64,000 nucleotides of DNA, taken from positions 72,757,533 to 72,821,532 of the forward strand of contig NC_089584.1 in the NCBI RefSeq assembly GCF_019320115.1. Direction: 5' to 3'. Each line of letters starts with the position of its first letter. Positions within the stretch are counted from its first letter, which is position 1. The position numbers were made by a program, and so were the translations under genes. Of the stretch, positions 34,161-46,187 are shown in pieces. The stretch is from Miscanthus floridulus. Taxonomy: Eukaryota; Streptophyta; Magnoliopsida; Poales; Poaceae. Under the pieces are notes generated by a model. The model did no database searches, had not been told where the DNA came from, and worked only from the letters and a program-made list of their open reading frames with translations.

Positions 34161-37100
34161 TGTAACACCTCTGGTGTTTTAAACCCTAAAACATGCCATG
34201 TCATCATATGCATTGCACATCATTTTTGGTGTTAGTGAAAATTTTGATATGCATTCACTAAAACAAGTTTATTTTTATGATGATATGTGTTGACTTGTAT
34301 GGATGAATCAATTTCAAAACATTTGTGTCGAATTGGATTTCCGAAAACCCTAAATTTCAGCATTTAAATTCTACCCTAGAAACCTAATTCAAAATCTAAG
34401 CACATTTTGGGGTTGAGCCTAAAAGGAAAAGTGTAGAGCTTGTCATTTTGTACAAAGTTGGTTTTTGGAGTTTTCAAAGTTGTTATATAAAAATTGAAGT
34501 AATTTGAAAAGGGTTAAATTCTTAAAGTGCCCCCTTTTGATTTTAAACTTTCATTTCAAAATGTAGATTGAATTAGAGTATGGTTATTAAAGCAAAGTTG
34601 TAGAACTTTGAATTTGGAACAACTTTTATTTTTCAAGATTTTTGGGTTACCATACAAATTTGGGAGAAATTTGTGATTTAAATCAAGTGGCAATTCGGTA
34701 ATTACCTGGAACAGTACCCGCGGGCGACACCTCACCATCGGTGATCTTCCACCGCGTTCCAATCGCGCTCGTGGCCACCTTTAGCTTCACATTGGCGTGG
34801 AGAAGCTGTTGCGTGTCATCTCCGTGTCCTTGGCCGTGCTATAAAGCCTGCGCCGTCGCCGTTCTTCTCCTCTATTTTTCCCGTCGAGCTGTCGTTGCTC
34901 CGTCGAGCTCGTGCCGTTGCCGTACCGTCTTCCCAGTCGCAACAAAGCCTATCATAGCTTTGCCTGCTCCTTGTGAAACCAATTGACCAGTCCTTGAAGC
35001 CTGACTTCACCGTGCTATGCGTTGCCTTTCTTCCTCGTGGCCGGCAGCATCGCCGTCGAGTGTGCGTCACCATGGCCAGCACTCTATGGTGTGTCTTTGC
35101 TCTTGCTCAGCGTAGTTCTAGCTTTGCCATGTTGCCGTGATGCTTTGTGCCTTGTTGATTGATCCTTTCATCCACCGTAGCCACCGAAACACCGCCGTCG
35201 ACACCAGCTGAGCCACCGTACCTGCCTTGATCGACGATGAGCTCCTCTATTGCTCCTTCGGTTCCTCTTTTAGCTCGGGCATGTTTGGGGTGAGCTACTG
35301 AGTCCTTCCAAGCGTTTTGTTTAACCACTACTAGCCTCACTTCACTGGCATAGCATAGCCGCACCACCGTGTCCGCCATGGCCGGCGTCAAGCTCGAGTT
35401 GTGCAGTGATTGGTGCAATTAGTGCCACCAATAGGTGTGCCTTGTCGTAGGGATCATGATAGTACCTTCGCCGTCGCCGGAGACCTCATCGTCGGCGAGA
35501 AATCACCGATCAGCAAGCCTCGCCACCGTGGTCAGCGCGGGAACACTGTGCCGACATGTGGGGTCACTCTGTCAGTGACAGTTAGTTTGAAAATGAATTT
35601 TCTATTTTTAGAATTGTTTAAATAGTGTTGTGTTTTGTTTATTTTGTGTAGAATTAAATAGAGCTCCAAAAATTATGAAAATTTTTGTGTGACCTCTCTG
35701 AGATGTAAACTATTTAGGAAAAATATTAAATCTTATTTTTTAGTACATTTTGAATGTGATAAAATTGCTCAAATTAACTAATAAATGGGTTTCCATGATT
35801 TTTCTAGGCTTAAATTATTATCCAAAAATTATGAAAATTGTTTTGCCACTTAGTTATCATATGATGAGTCTTCACAAAAATTTTGAGCTCATTTGGAAGA
35901 AGTTGATTTATTTCATAATTTTGAATTAAATAATTAATTCATAAAAGCAAATAGTGAACCTTAATGACTTAGGTTTTGTTTGAATTTTGGATTGAGTGAT
36001 GACCTTGGGTCGTTAGTATAAAATGATCCTTGGTACTAAGGTCATTAGTGTTAATCTAAGTAACCACTAAAGAAGGTTTAGTTAGTTGTTGGTTTGCAAC
36101 TATACCGCGAAGGAAAGTTGTATTCAAGTTATTAATTTTTGCATCCATTGTCAAGCATCATGTTTTATATCTCGCATCATATTAAACATTGCATTGTTAC
36201 CTCGTGTAGTGAATGAAAGCGAGAACGTGGTAGTCAATCAAGTTGTTGAGGAAGTTAATCCGTCTGTTGAGGTCGGATTTGATATCTGTGGAACGTCCCC
36301 GGAACCTAACTTTTCCAACAATCAAGGCAAGCCCCGAATGCATTTAAACCTACCTTGTGTTTTACAAATTATATCGCTTTTGCTTTCAAATACTGCATTA
36401 AGTGATTAGGAGTTGAGTGAAAACCTAATTGGTGCATTACCAACCTTGTTTTTCCATATCAACCTTGTTACCCGTTTCAATCCAAGAATGCTTAATTATG
36501 CTTAGCCATGCTTAGAATGATAAAAGTCAGGTGATTATCTGTCACCTGTGAGATATAAATGGTTTCTTGGATACGACTGGTTATTTGTGTTATCATGAGA
36601 TATGAGCATGTGGAGTAATAAATCTAGACCGGGCGGACTCGGTGTATGAGAGCCATAGGACATGGATGTCTTGTGAGCGGGTTCTTTCCGCCTGTGTCGA
36701 TTAAGAACCATCCATTGTTGAATTGCATGGGGTGAGACTTTGTAGTACTAGCCACATACTCCGATAAGCCTTAACTTGGCTATTCTATTATGAGAATGGC
36801 TACTCGCGCACTGGGAGTGGAGAGATAGCGGGAGTAGCATGTACTCACGTGGTAATGGGCTGGATTGGTGGAGTACTGTATTCTCGAGTGGCGTGGATCC
36901 ATTCTTGTTTTAGAGGATCTGAGGGTGGGTTGGTATATGTAGGTCAGGGACCTGCATATGTCGTGTGGTTGGTAATCCCCAGCTGGGTTATAATCGGTTT
37001 GAATCGTCGTTGCTCCTCGGTTATGGAGACTCAACTCACTGTTCATCATCGTAGTTAATAAATGAAACTTGAGGAAGATTTGAGAAAAGGTTGGATATGA

Positions 37101-37753
37101 AGTTCATGATCTCAATACGGATCATTGCAGATTCATATATGATTTTGATAAGGATTAAATGTTGAAAGAAAGAATCTTTTTAAAGAGCTTTTACGCAAAA
37201 GAACCTTGTTTATTGCTAAAGCCTTACCTTAGATCCCTGAGCCTACATTCCTGAGTCTTATCAGTTTTTATTCTGGTTAAGTCTTGTTGAGTACTTTTGT
37301 ACTCAGGGTTCATTAATCCTTGTTGTAGGTGAGCCTCATGAGCAGGTCTGCTTTAGACCATGCTGCATGACTGTTGTTCAAATTGATGATGACAAGTAAA
37401 TGTGTGGCCCTTGGGCAGGGCACTTTCTTTGTGTGTTATGTTTATGTTACTAATGCCACTCCACTACTATGGTTTGTAATAATAATCATACTTAGTTTGT
37501 GAAACAACTATTTTGTAACTAAGTTATTGTAAGACTTCCACTATTTTACTCCGATGTATATTAATGAATAAATTGTTGTAATACTGCAATGACACTATAA
37601 TGGATCCTGCGCAAAAAAATCATGGATGATTCGGGGTTCTCCGAGGACACCCGACAGTCTTCTTAAGTTACCAGGAACATATGCATAGTCGTCAGAGGTC
37701 ATTGGACAGTAACATGTGCATATGGGCCCTGTAATTTAAGAGGTTCTACCATA
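34161..37753 (+). repeat. 3' LTR of the Tekay-like element
   Basis: It pairs with 24788-28384 along its whole length, starts TGTAACACCTCTGGTG and ends TTCTACCATA, followed by GCCTC. Only a few percent of bases differ in the part I compared. Confidence 0.95.
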
Positions 37754-37758
37754 GCCTC
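37754..37758. repeat. Target site duplication GCCTC (right)
   Basis: Identical to 24783-24787; the Tat element resumes here. Confidence 0.97.
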
Positions 37759-39965
37759 CCCTCTTGGCTACTGGCTCCTTGCCGTCTCCCTCCTTTGGCC
37801 CACCGTCCTATCGAAGGAAACGTTTGAGGAGCTCGCACTCCTTGTAGAGGTGTTTGACGGGGTAGGCATGGTTGGGGCATGGACCATCCATGAGCTTGTT
37901 GAAGTGGTCAGGCAGTCCCTGCTGGGGCTGCTTGGCCGCGCGATCGGTCGCGGCGACCAGCATGGGGCTGTCCGACCGGCGTCAATCTTTTTTGTTTTTC
38001 TTGCCCCTCTGTGTGGAGGGGCCTTCATCCAGGTCCGTGCGCTTGGCTTTGAGCTTGTCCTGGCCTCCACCGAAGACCGCTCCGACCGCCTCCTCGCCAG
38101 AGGCGTGGTTGGTGGCAACGTCGAGCAGGTCGTGGGTGGTACAGGGTTTCAAGCAGCCAAGCTTGTGGATTAGGGACTCGTAGTTTGTCCTGGAGAGGAA
38201 CGCGCTAATGACGTCTGCGTCGACGACATCGGGGAGGGAGTTGCATCGTTGGGAGAACCTACGGATGTAATCCCATAGGGACTCGTTGGGCTCCTGGTGA
38301 CAGCTCTTGAGGTCCTAGGAGTTTCTCGAGCGGACATACGTCCCCTAGAAATTCCCAACGAAGACCCTCTTAAGGTCTGTCTAGTCGCGGATGTTGTCGT
38401 GCGGAAGGAATTCGAGCCATGCCCAAACATGTTCCCCACGCATATGGGAAGGTATTGGATGATGAAATAGTCATCATCCCCTCCTCCAGCCTGACAGGCG
38501 AGCTAGAAGTCTTCGAGCCAAATGCCTAGGTTGGTCTCCCTAGTGTATTTGGTGATGTTGGTGGGCGGCCGGAAATGCTGTGGGAACAGTGCTCTCTGGA
38601 TACGCCGGCTAAAGGCCTATGGCCTCGAGCCCTCAGGGGTTTGGCCAGGATCCGTGTCGCCTGGTACCACACGGTGGACGTCGCTATCACGTCGAGCCTG
38701 ACGCCGGTTGTCGATGATGTTGCGGGCGTCCTGGTGCGGATCGGACCGCTTGTGTACCGGTGGTTGGCATGGAGCAGGCGCCAGGTTGGACCGTGGCGCG
38801 ATTGCCACACCCCGAGCCAGGCCTAACAGCTACGGCGGCGAGTGAATGGAGCGATCCATCTGGTGCGTCCTTGTCCCCTATGGGGAGAGAGGGCGCGGGT
38901 CAGAGTCGCGACGCGGAGCTTTTCGCCTATTGGACGGCGGTGGCTTCTACTAGAACCCAGAGGTTTCGGTAGACTGCCCACTCCTAGGGGTCGACGGGCT
39001 CGACAACGCTGCGCAGAAGCATCGTGGCAGCGGCGATGTTCTGGCCAGCCCAGGTGAATTGAGGGAGATCATTCCCCTCGTTCATGATGTCGTGTTGGAC
39101 CTGACGGGTGCGACCCCGGGCATCGCCCGTCGGGCCATGCACATGGGGCGCAACGGGCTATACTGGCGGTGCCGGTGCAGGCGGCGGCTGGTTCTGCAGT
39201 CATTGTCATAATTCCTCGGCGTGTGCTTGCGCAGATGCGAGGGCCCCTGCACGTGGGTCCGGAGGGGTGTGAGTTTGCGCAGACTCCATGACCATCGGCG
39301 GTTGTCCCAGAGCGTCTGCCATAGCGCACTCCCAGGACGGACAGTGGTAGGGCACCACATCACCGATGCTGGAACCGTCGCTCTCGCCCTCACCATCCGG
39401 GAGTTTGTGGGAAATGGCAGGAACACAGCCTGCCATTCCCACAAACTCGGACATGAGGGGGGATGGTGACAGCATCCTTCGGAGCCCTCGAGCGTATGCT
39501 TCCATGGAGGACGCGAGGACATAGGGGAACCAATCATATGGTGTTTGTGGCGTGGGCGATACATTCCCTCCGGGTGATTGGTGAGAGATGGTAAATAAAG
39601 AGCGAGTAGTAGTACGCATATTACTTACAGCGAGGTTTGAGCAGAGAGTTTGCTCGGAATGAAGCGCAGATGCCGCGCCATCAAAGTCGTGCGTCCCGGA
39701 GTCGATGGAGGACGTCTCTCCGATGGGTGCTGGGTCGTGGGTCTCCTCGTGGAGGTGTAGTACGCCGAGCCGGTCGGCGACGAAGTTCAGGCTTCCGAAG
39801 AGGAAGGCCTAGGATGGCTCGAAGACGGGTGGAACCCGCATCCCGACGGGCGAGAGTGCGGGGAACTCCAATGAGCCAAAGCGAATCATATCGCCCGAGC
39901 CCGCCATGGCGAGGTTAGCGGAAAGGTGGGCCATCCGATGACCAAAAAGTGTTGAACGTACAACG
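37759..39965 (-). pseudogene. Tat-type gag (broken, 3' end cut by the Tekay insertion)
   Basis: Read on the minus strand from 39965 down, the gag core is clear around 38440-38160 (SLWDYIRRFSQRCNSLPDVV, ISAFLSRTNYESLIHKLGC). The C-terminal part near 37900-37810 has GPCPNHAYPVKHLYKECELL, a Cys/His segment typical of Tat gag. Several stops and frame changes occur. Upstream (39960-38800) only Pro/Ser-rich, poorly readable frames remain. The frame runs into the Tekay 3' LTR junction at 37758 and would continue at 24782. Confidence 0.75.
39401..39448. repeat. Inverted repeat (20-bp stem) in the Tat gag region
   Basis: gagtttgtgggaaatggcag is followed, after a short loop, by cctgccattcccacaaactc; the arms differ by one missing base. 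It lies in the poorly conserved N-terminal part of gag. Confidence 0.85.
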
Positions 39966-39970
39966 TCTTC

Positions 39971-39988
39971 CCCATGGATGACGCCAAC
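39971..39988 (-). other. Primer binding site of the Tat-type element
   Basis: The minus strand reads GTTGGCGTCATCCATGGG directly after the 5' LTR. TGGCG pairs with a tRNA 3' end in CGCCA; the exact tRNA cannot be named from this stretch. Confidence 0.55.
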
Positions 39989-41218
39989 TATCGGTGCAGA
40001 ATGTGACCAATTAGTGAATATTTGTTGTTTTGATGTACGTTGTGATCGGAGGTGGCCTAACACTCAATAACACATGATTTATACTGGTTCAGGCAACGTG
40101 CCCTACGTCCAGTTGCGGTCGGTTGATGACTTTATTCCTGAGCCTAGGTGCTCGAAGTTTACAGTGGAGTTACAAACGAGAAGGCTAAAGATGGGGTTTA
40201 CAAGAGGTCCGGTCGGCTCCGACTGGAAGGGCTGAGAGTGACAGGAATTTCGCTATGAGCTAGGAGTTCAAGCGTGTGCTTGCGGTCGGAACTTGGTGGT
40301 TATGTGGTTGTGAGCTATCGATATAAGGAACTTTGGCCTACTGGAATCGGTCTTCGCTCATTCGGTCCCCTTTGTTGGAGGGAGTCCATCCCCTTTTTAT
40401 AGATGAAGGGGGTGGCTTTACATGTAAGAAGGAGAGGGTACGGATGTTTTTAAGCCTTGTTGCCCACGCTGACGAGGATCGGATAGTGGTAGGCCCCACA
40501 ACATTGTTGATGTCACTGTAGAATGTCAGGTGCACGTGGGAGATGGTGCTGTCTTCTTCAGGAAGGGTTGACGTCAATACGTGCAAAAAACTGTTTGATA
40601 CCTAGAGGTATGTGAGGAGCCTCGCTATGTTCACCCGATACGGTAAATCCTGGTGCCCATACCGCTAGCGATGTCCAGGGACACGCGGGGGGTTTTACCG
40701 TATGGGAGTTTTAACGGCCCCTACAATACTGTAGTGGGAGACGTCGGCGCCTACAATACTGTTTGTGTCAGGGTGGCCGCAGAGTGATGTTCCGTGTAGG
40801 GTATGGTCCCTGGTATAGTGGTTTTGACTTGTGAGCCTTGCCTTGCCTTTCTCCGCACGCCTTCTGGTTCCTTCTGAGCGGGCGAGGCTCCAGTCGGCTC
40901 TGAGTGCGCCGGTCGGAGAAGAGCGGTGAGCATGGTTCCTACGTGCCCCGGTCAGAGGGATGCGGGGTCGGAGTTGGAAGTAGGGCTCGGGGCAGGCCTT
41001 CCGATTGGAGAGGCCGTCCGGAGGTGGCTGAAGCCCGAATCGAGTGCTCCGGTCGGAGAGGTGGGCCGAAGTAGCTGATGAGCAGGCGTTGCTCTTCTTG
41101 GGCCTGGCCTTCCGGTCGGTTGCTGGACCGTTCCTTTGCCCTGTTGTTTTTAGATTCTTGGGCCGAGCTTTGACGCAGAAGCCAGTCCCCGAGGGACCCT
41201 GGGTTTATGAACCCGACA
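39989..41218 (-). repeat. 5' LTR of the Tat-type element
   Basis: It is 1230 bp and pairs with 17235-18477. Its outer flank, TGTTG, matches the other flank, GGTTG, except for one base. Confidence 0.92.
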
Positions 41219-42120
41219 TGTTGTGAGAGATTCATGAACTTGTGGGAGAGCTGGTTGTTCATTATCGCAAAAACAACTTTCAGAAGGGGATGAAATTGAT
41301 CTTTAGCGGTGGATGCAACCACCTGTGCTATTCATGTGTCTCTAGAAATTGATTTCTATGTGCAAGAAAACATAAACCCTAGCAAGGGTCTAGTGATTTT
41401 GATGGTTGAGGGCCGACATAAGAAATATGACTAACAATGTTTACGAGCAAGGCTAAGGATGACAAAGTAGGCTAGTCTCTAGGAACGATAGTTCAACTAG
41501 GACCCTTCGCTACCCCTTATAGTACCGTGTGACGGAGAGGCACAACTATGGCGCCACTAATCACAGCGCGAGGTGGAGCGTGTGCTTCTCTTGACTCGGC
41601 CAGAGCAACGGTCTGGGCATTGGCCCATTCTAGTCTCTGTGGCTGAGATAAAATTTTCAGCACAAATGAGCAATACACTTGCACAAGATTTTTTTTTCTC
41701 ACAGTATTTGTATGTGTTTTGTTAGAATTCCACACTCAGGTCCTGTGTACCTACGTTCTACCTTCGTGATCTCTCTTCAGGTAAGACTTCATTGATATAT
41801 GTGGCTATGCTTTGTGAGGCGGATGTGGCATTAGTGTACAGGCCAGGATGCTCTCACTAAAACAAAATACAACTAAACCCTTATAATATACAGTAAGTAA
41901 CATGAATTGTGAAACTCCATGAGAGCTCCAAGAGATGCGTGAGGAGAATCCCTGAGACCCTGACAGCAAGAATGATGCCACCAACAGTATCGAGAGAAGA
42001 CCTTGCATACTGCAGCCGCCTATATGAACATAAACGTAAGCCTAATAAATTTCTCTCTCCAGCCTTGAGGGCTTTCATGAACAAACTAGGGAGACGAATG
42101 ACTGCTTATTCGGCTTCTTA
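41219..42120. other. Intergenic between the Tat element and CYP57
   Basis: No gene was recognised. Short ORFs lack family features. The right end TTA (42118-42120) is the target duplication of a Tourist-like MITE. Confidence 0.4.
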
Positions 42121-42421
42121 GTGGGTGTTTGATCCGGCTACTAAAATTTAGGTGTGTTGGGAGAATATTGTATGGGGTGTTCGGATACTAATAAAAAAAC
42201 AAATTACATAATCCGTCGGTACTCCACCCGACGAAATTTTTAAACCTAATTAATCCATTATTAGCACATGTTTACTGTAGTAAAACATTGTCAAATCATA
42301 GACTAATTAGGCTCAAAAGATTCGTCTCGCAAATTAGTCGCAAACTATGTAATTAGTTTCGTAATTAGTCTATATTTAATACTCAGCGACTAAAATTTAG
42401 GAGGGACAACCAAACACCCCC
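42121..42421. mobile_element. Tourist-like MITE (PIF/Harbinger type)
   Basis: A 301-bp AT-rich element with imperfect inverted ends (GTGGGTGTTTG / CAAACACCCCC) and a TTA duplication on both sides (42118-42120, 42422-42424). The interior has the familiar grass text cattattagcacatgttta and gattcgtctcgc. It has no coding capacity and depends on an unlinked transposase. It lies about 550 bp beyond the CYP57 stop codon. Confidence 0.8.
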
Positions 42422-42452
42422 TTAATAAAAATTTCATGAACAACCCTAATAA

Positions 42453-42547
42453 ACCATAGCTGAAAGTACTATTGCCTAATTTGTTATAAGAGAAAAATAC
42501 TGTTCGTTAGCTGAAAAAAGTACGGCTTATAAGCCAAGCGAACAGAG
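42453..42547. mobile_element. Short MITE (GTTCGGCT family) downstream of CYP57
   Basis: AT-rich text with ccatagctgaaagtac, ttgttataagagaaaaatac and cggcttataagcc, ending caagcgaacag, is related to 43451-43584 and to 15745-15828. Confidence 0.5.
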
Positions 42548-42977
42548 CGAAGAAAATTGAGACAAGCTAGTGTGTCAGCTTCAGCTCCTCAGAGAAACAG
42601 ATATTACATAGCTAGTGATACAGGGAGCTGCTTCAACAGTGAGCCTATAACCAATCTATTGTACAATTGCATTTACAGTTTAAGCAATCATGACAAACGC
42701 CAAAAAGGAAAACACTAGTCTACAGACGGTCACTCTACCATCAGCTGCCGTGATCTGCGTGTGATGCCCGCAGTTTGCAGTCCCAAGACCATGCCAAAAC
42801 TGCATCATTTCCAATGTTTTCCAATGTGTTAAGATGCACTGCCATTTTGCAACGTTCAAGGGAAAATACGAGGCAGATACTATTATATTAACGAGAGCAA
42901 CTGGAAATGCAAGAGGTGCTTCAGTACCGTCCAGGGTAGGTAAGGAGCATTGACACAATTCGGGTTACGCTTTCCAA

Positions 42978-45900
42978 TCAGGTGAGAGATCTGCCTGCCC
43001 ATTCGCGCTCTCTCCGTTTAAGCTTTGCTTCCATCTTGTTGAATTTTTCTTTTCCTTTCTCCAGAAGTGGGTCTACCACTACATAGTCATCTGGATCGTC
43101 TTTCCTTGCCATTCCATCCTGTGAAGACCAAGTTTAATGTCATTCATAATCTTTACAAGATGCATCTATTTCCCTCATGTGATAAAGGGCAAGAAAGGCT
43201 AGCAATCAACCTTGGAAGAACTGGGTAAGAAAGATAGCCGGTTTGTGTGCCACCCTTTGTAGTCATCCTCCTCTTCATCTTCCTTTTCCAACTTATCAGT
43301 AGAAGGATTCTTTTCTTTGACATGATTGGTAGCAAGATTCTTACTGAGGAAAGAAGACTTGAACTTCTGTAACTTCGCTAGAGTCTAACACCAAAAAAAG
43401 GCGTGTAAGAAGCATTGGACACCCAATTTGAGCAACACAAAAGCTAACTGAGTGTTCGGCTAAGCTGGATTATTTACTGTTCATGCTGGGAAACACTGTT
43501 AATGCTGGAATGTTGTGAGAGAAAAACACTGCTCTAGCTGGAAAAATAAGCCGAACAAGCCAGCTTAAAGTGCAGCCGAACACTGCCTAAGAGATCAATT
43601 CAATGCCATGACATAAATCTGCATGACCTATCTCGGCATGAGAATGTGGAAATTATCATATTATTTTTTTAAAAAAAAATCATTTACCTCGTCTTCGCGG
43701 CCTTGGAGTCGACGTTTTTTCTGTTTTTGCAAATGTCTCTCTTGTTCAGCAGGATTTAGTAGCTGCAAATTAGCATCTGCTTTGGACATCCTCTCGGCAC
43801 TCGCTTCTGAGCCAGCACCTTTTTTCTTCAAGGATAGTTTTTTAGCCTTTTGTAGCTCATGCTCCTGATCATCGTCCTCATCATTGTCCCTCCTACAAAC
43901 CAACAAACAGGAATCACTTTAGAAAAAAACTGTTACACAAATATCCATAGAATACATGTCTAAGTTTACATCATTTCAAACATGCAAAGACGCAGGAACT
44001 CTTCTTCCATTCTCACCATGATAAGATATATTTAACATTTGATATTCAATACACGGTAACCCTGCTTTTGACAAGCAATATGTTTATGCAGTGCAAAGAA
44101 ATAGAATCGCTTTTCATCACGACAAGATAATGAAGAATAAACAAACTGCTTCTTCTTTTTAAAATAATAATAACAAATAATTGCAAGATGAAAAAGAAAG
44201 TATAAAAACTATGAGCAAATACATGAATTTTTTGCGTAATAATTGTATATATAGCTATATACTGGTAACAGTCTTACCAGGCAGGTTTTTAGAAATCAAT
44301 CACTTAACCTTGGATTGTAAAGAAATCAAGACTTTTCAGTTAAGGTTCATATAGAAAAAAACAAAATGCTGCAGGGTGTTCACCAGATCCAGGTAACTAA
44401 TTGATCAGCGCTATATAATGGCTACTTATATGTTTGAAATGAATGTGTTTCTATCATTACCTATTTTGTGTGTGTGTTTGTTGGGGGTGGGAGAGGGGGA
44501 GCATGATAATATGGGGAGAATGTATGTTCCAAAGAGGACAAGCATACCTATGTTGGATATTGGACCTGCGGTCTGATAGATCCTTATCCTTATGATGTGG
44601 TTTATCTGTTCCAAAGACGGCAGTAGCTTTTTAATCAAGATCCATGAGTACAAAAGGATTGCATCTGATTTTCCAATTTCAGGACAACCACGATTCTAAT
44701 AGAAACTTGAAACTTGAACAAAATATGGTACCTGCTTCAGATGTTTCACGAGGGACATCACCAAGCTCTCTACGTTTTTTAAGGATTTGTGAGCGCATCC
44801 TGTTGTCAAAATCCTCTTCATTCTCGTCTTCAGGATAATCATCAGACACTGGAGCATGCTCTTGCTCTCTTGATTCAACTCTCTTTGAGATCAAAGCATC
44901 CCTGACAGTTTGAACAGTATCCTTTTTCTTCTCCTCTTGCTCCTTGGACTGCAAGATGGGAATAAGCACAATGCTATTTAGATTTGGCAGAGCATAACAA
45001 GTTACAGAAGCAGGTTTGGCAGAGCATAACAAGTTACAGAAGCAGGTAACACTATAATTGCAAAACCTGACCAGAGAAAAAGATGCAGATTGCACCCTAA
45101 ACTAACTAAAAGGATGCCTGCCCACAAGAAAGACATTCAGCAAACAGGACTTAAGTACCAAAAAAGCGTAATATAGTAACCACACTGATGTAGCAGAGAC
45201 TGCACAGTTCTAGATAGCCTAGCTGCCACCTGGATAAGGTTGTCCTGTTATTTCAACATGGTATATTCACTAGCTAAATATTTGTTCATATGTTGAACAT
45301 TTTTTATCACAAGTGACAAAAAATACCAGCTGACTAGAGCAAAAGATACATATAAAATCATAAACCAACCCAATACTAGAGGCCTTAAAATTAATGAGCA
45401 GAGCAAAGATGACTTATAAAAACAAACAGAAAAAAAAAAGGCAAGATGGTATGTGTACTGATGTGGCAGAGACAGCACCATTCTAGATAGCATAGTTGCC
45501 AACTGGATAGGGTATTGGCTTCTGTTTTCAGCATGGCATGTTCACCAGCAAAAGTTTGCTTAATAGTTAATATGATGCTGACCATTTTTTCCATCACAAG
45601 TGATAAAACTCACCAACTGTACATCCTCTGGTTCCCCTTTAAGAAAGCGGGGATCATCCAACACATCATGAATACTTTTTATTTTGGCCTGAACAGAGGT
45701 ATCTGCCTCATTCTCCTCCTCTTCTACTTCATCACCAAATGAGAGGACGTTAAGTTGCCTGAAAGATTAACAGTTTCGGTCAAAACTAATCCAACAGGCA
45801 TTGCATGGTCATCCAAAAAACAGTGTGGAGGAAACTACTTACTTAACTGCTTTCTTCTTAGGTTTCACCTCAGCATCAGCCTTGGCAACAGACTCGGCCT

Positions 45901-46149
45901 TCTTAAGTTGCCTTGGAACAATATCCTCAAATGGGTCCCAGAGAACCTACAGAAACAGAAAAAGGAACCAGATGGGTAAATTAGTTGGTATTGACAAGTG
46001 ATGGAGAAACTATAAGGTATGTTATATATCACCCAAACAAAATATGGGTAACTACCATAATTTGATATAAATACAAAATATGACAGTTGAGAATAGCTCT
46101 GATGGGTTTCAACTCTAGCCTACCCCAACTTGTTTGGGACTTAAAGGCT

Positions 46150-46187
<38 letters not shown>

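Larger units (their letters stand above)
24788..37753 (+). mobile_element. Ty3/gypsy chromovirus, Tekay-like, nested in the Tat element
   Basis: A complete 12,966-bp element with LTRs of 3597 and 3593 bp, a Met-tRNA-type primer site, an upstream ORF, gag with a CCHC knuckle, protease, RT, RNase H, integrase, a chromodomain-like tail and a purine tract. Long LTRs and the chromodomain position fit the Tekay (Del) clade. A perfect 5-bp target duplication shows a single insertion into the gag-pol region of the Tat element. I counted about 7 differences in the first 275 LTR bases, far fewer than for the Tat LTRs, as expected for the younger inner insertion. Frameshifts near 31326 and 33025 and many in-frame stops make it inactive. 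Confidence 0.95.
17235..41218 (-). mobile_element. Ty3/gypsy Tat-type LTR retrotransposon (nest host)
   Basis: LTRs of about 1.24 kb lie at both ends, running TGTCGG...CCGATA on the minus strand. Between them, in minus-strand order, are a primer site, gag, protease, RT, RNase H, a second RNase H, integrase, a long 3' UTR with tandem repeats, and a G-rich polypurine tract. The second RNase H between RNase H and integrase is the hallmark of the Tat lineage. Flanks GGTTG (17230-17234) and TGTTG (41219-41223) look like a 5-bp target duplication with one mismatch. Its gag-pol region is split by the Tekay element at 24788-37753; without that insertion the element is about 11.0 kb. In the first 270 aligned LTR bases I counted about 18 differences. 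All ORFs are broken. Confidence 0.9.

Noticed and set aside
25738..35418. Minus-strand 103-codon ORFs in both Tekay LTRs (25738-26049 and 35107-35418)
   Set aside because: They lie in a GC-rich part of the LTR with no recognisable domain and depend on LTR duplication only.
26718..36409. A 107-codon ORF present in both Tekay LTRs (26718-27041 and 36086-36409)
   Set aside because: The two copies differ mainly by amino-acid-changing substitutions, so there is no sign of selection on a protein. They are shared only because the LTRs are copies of each other.
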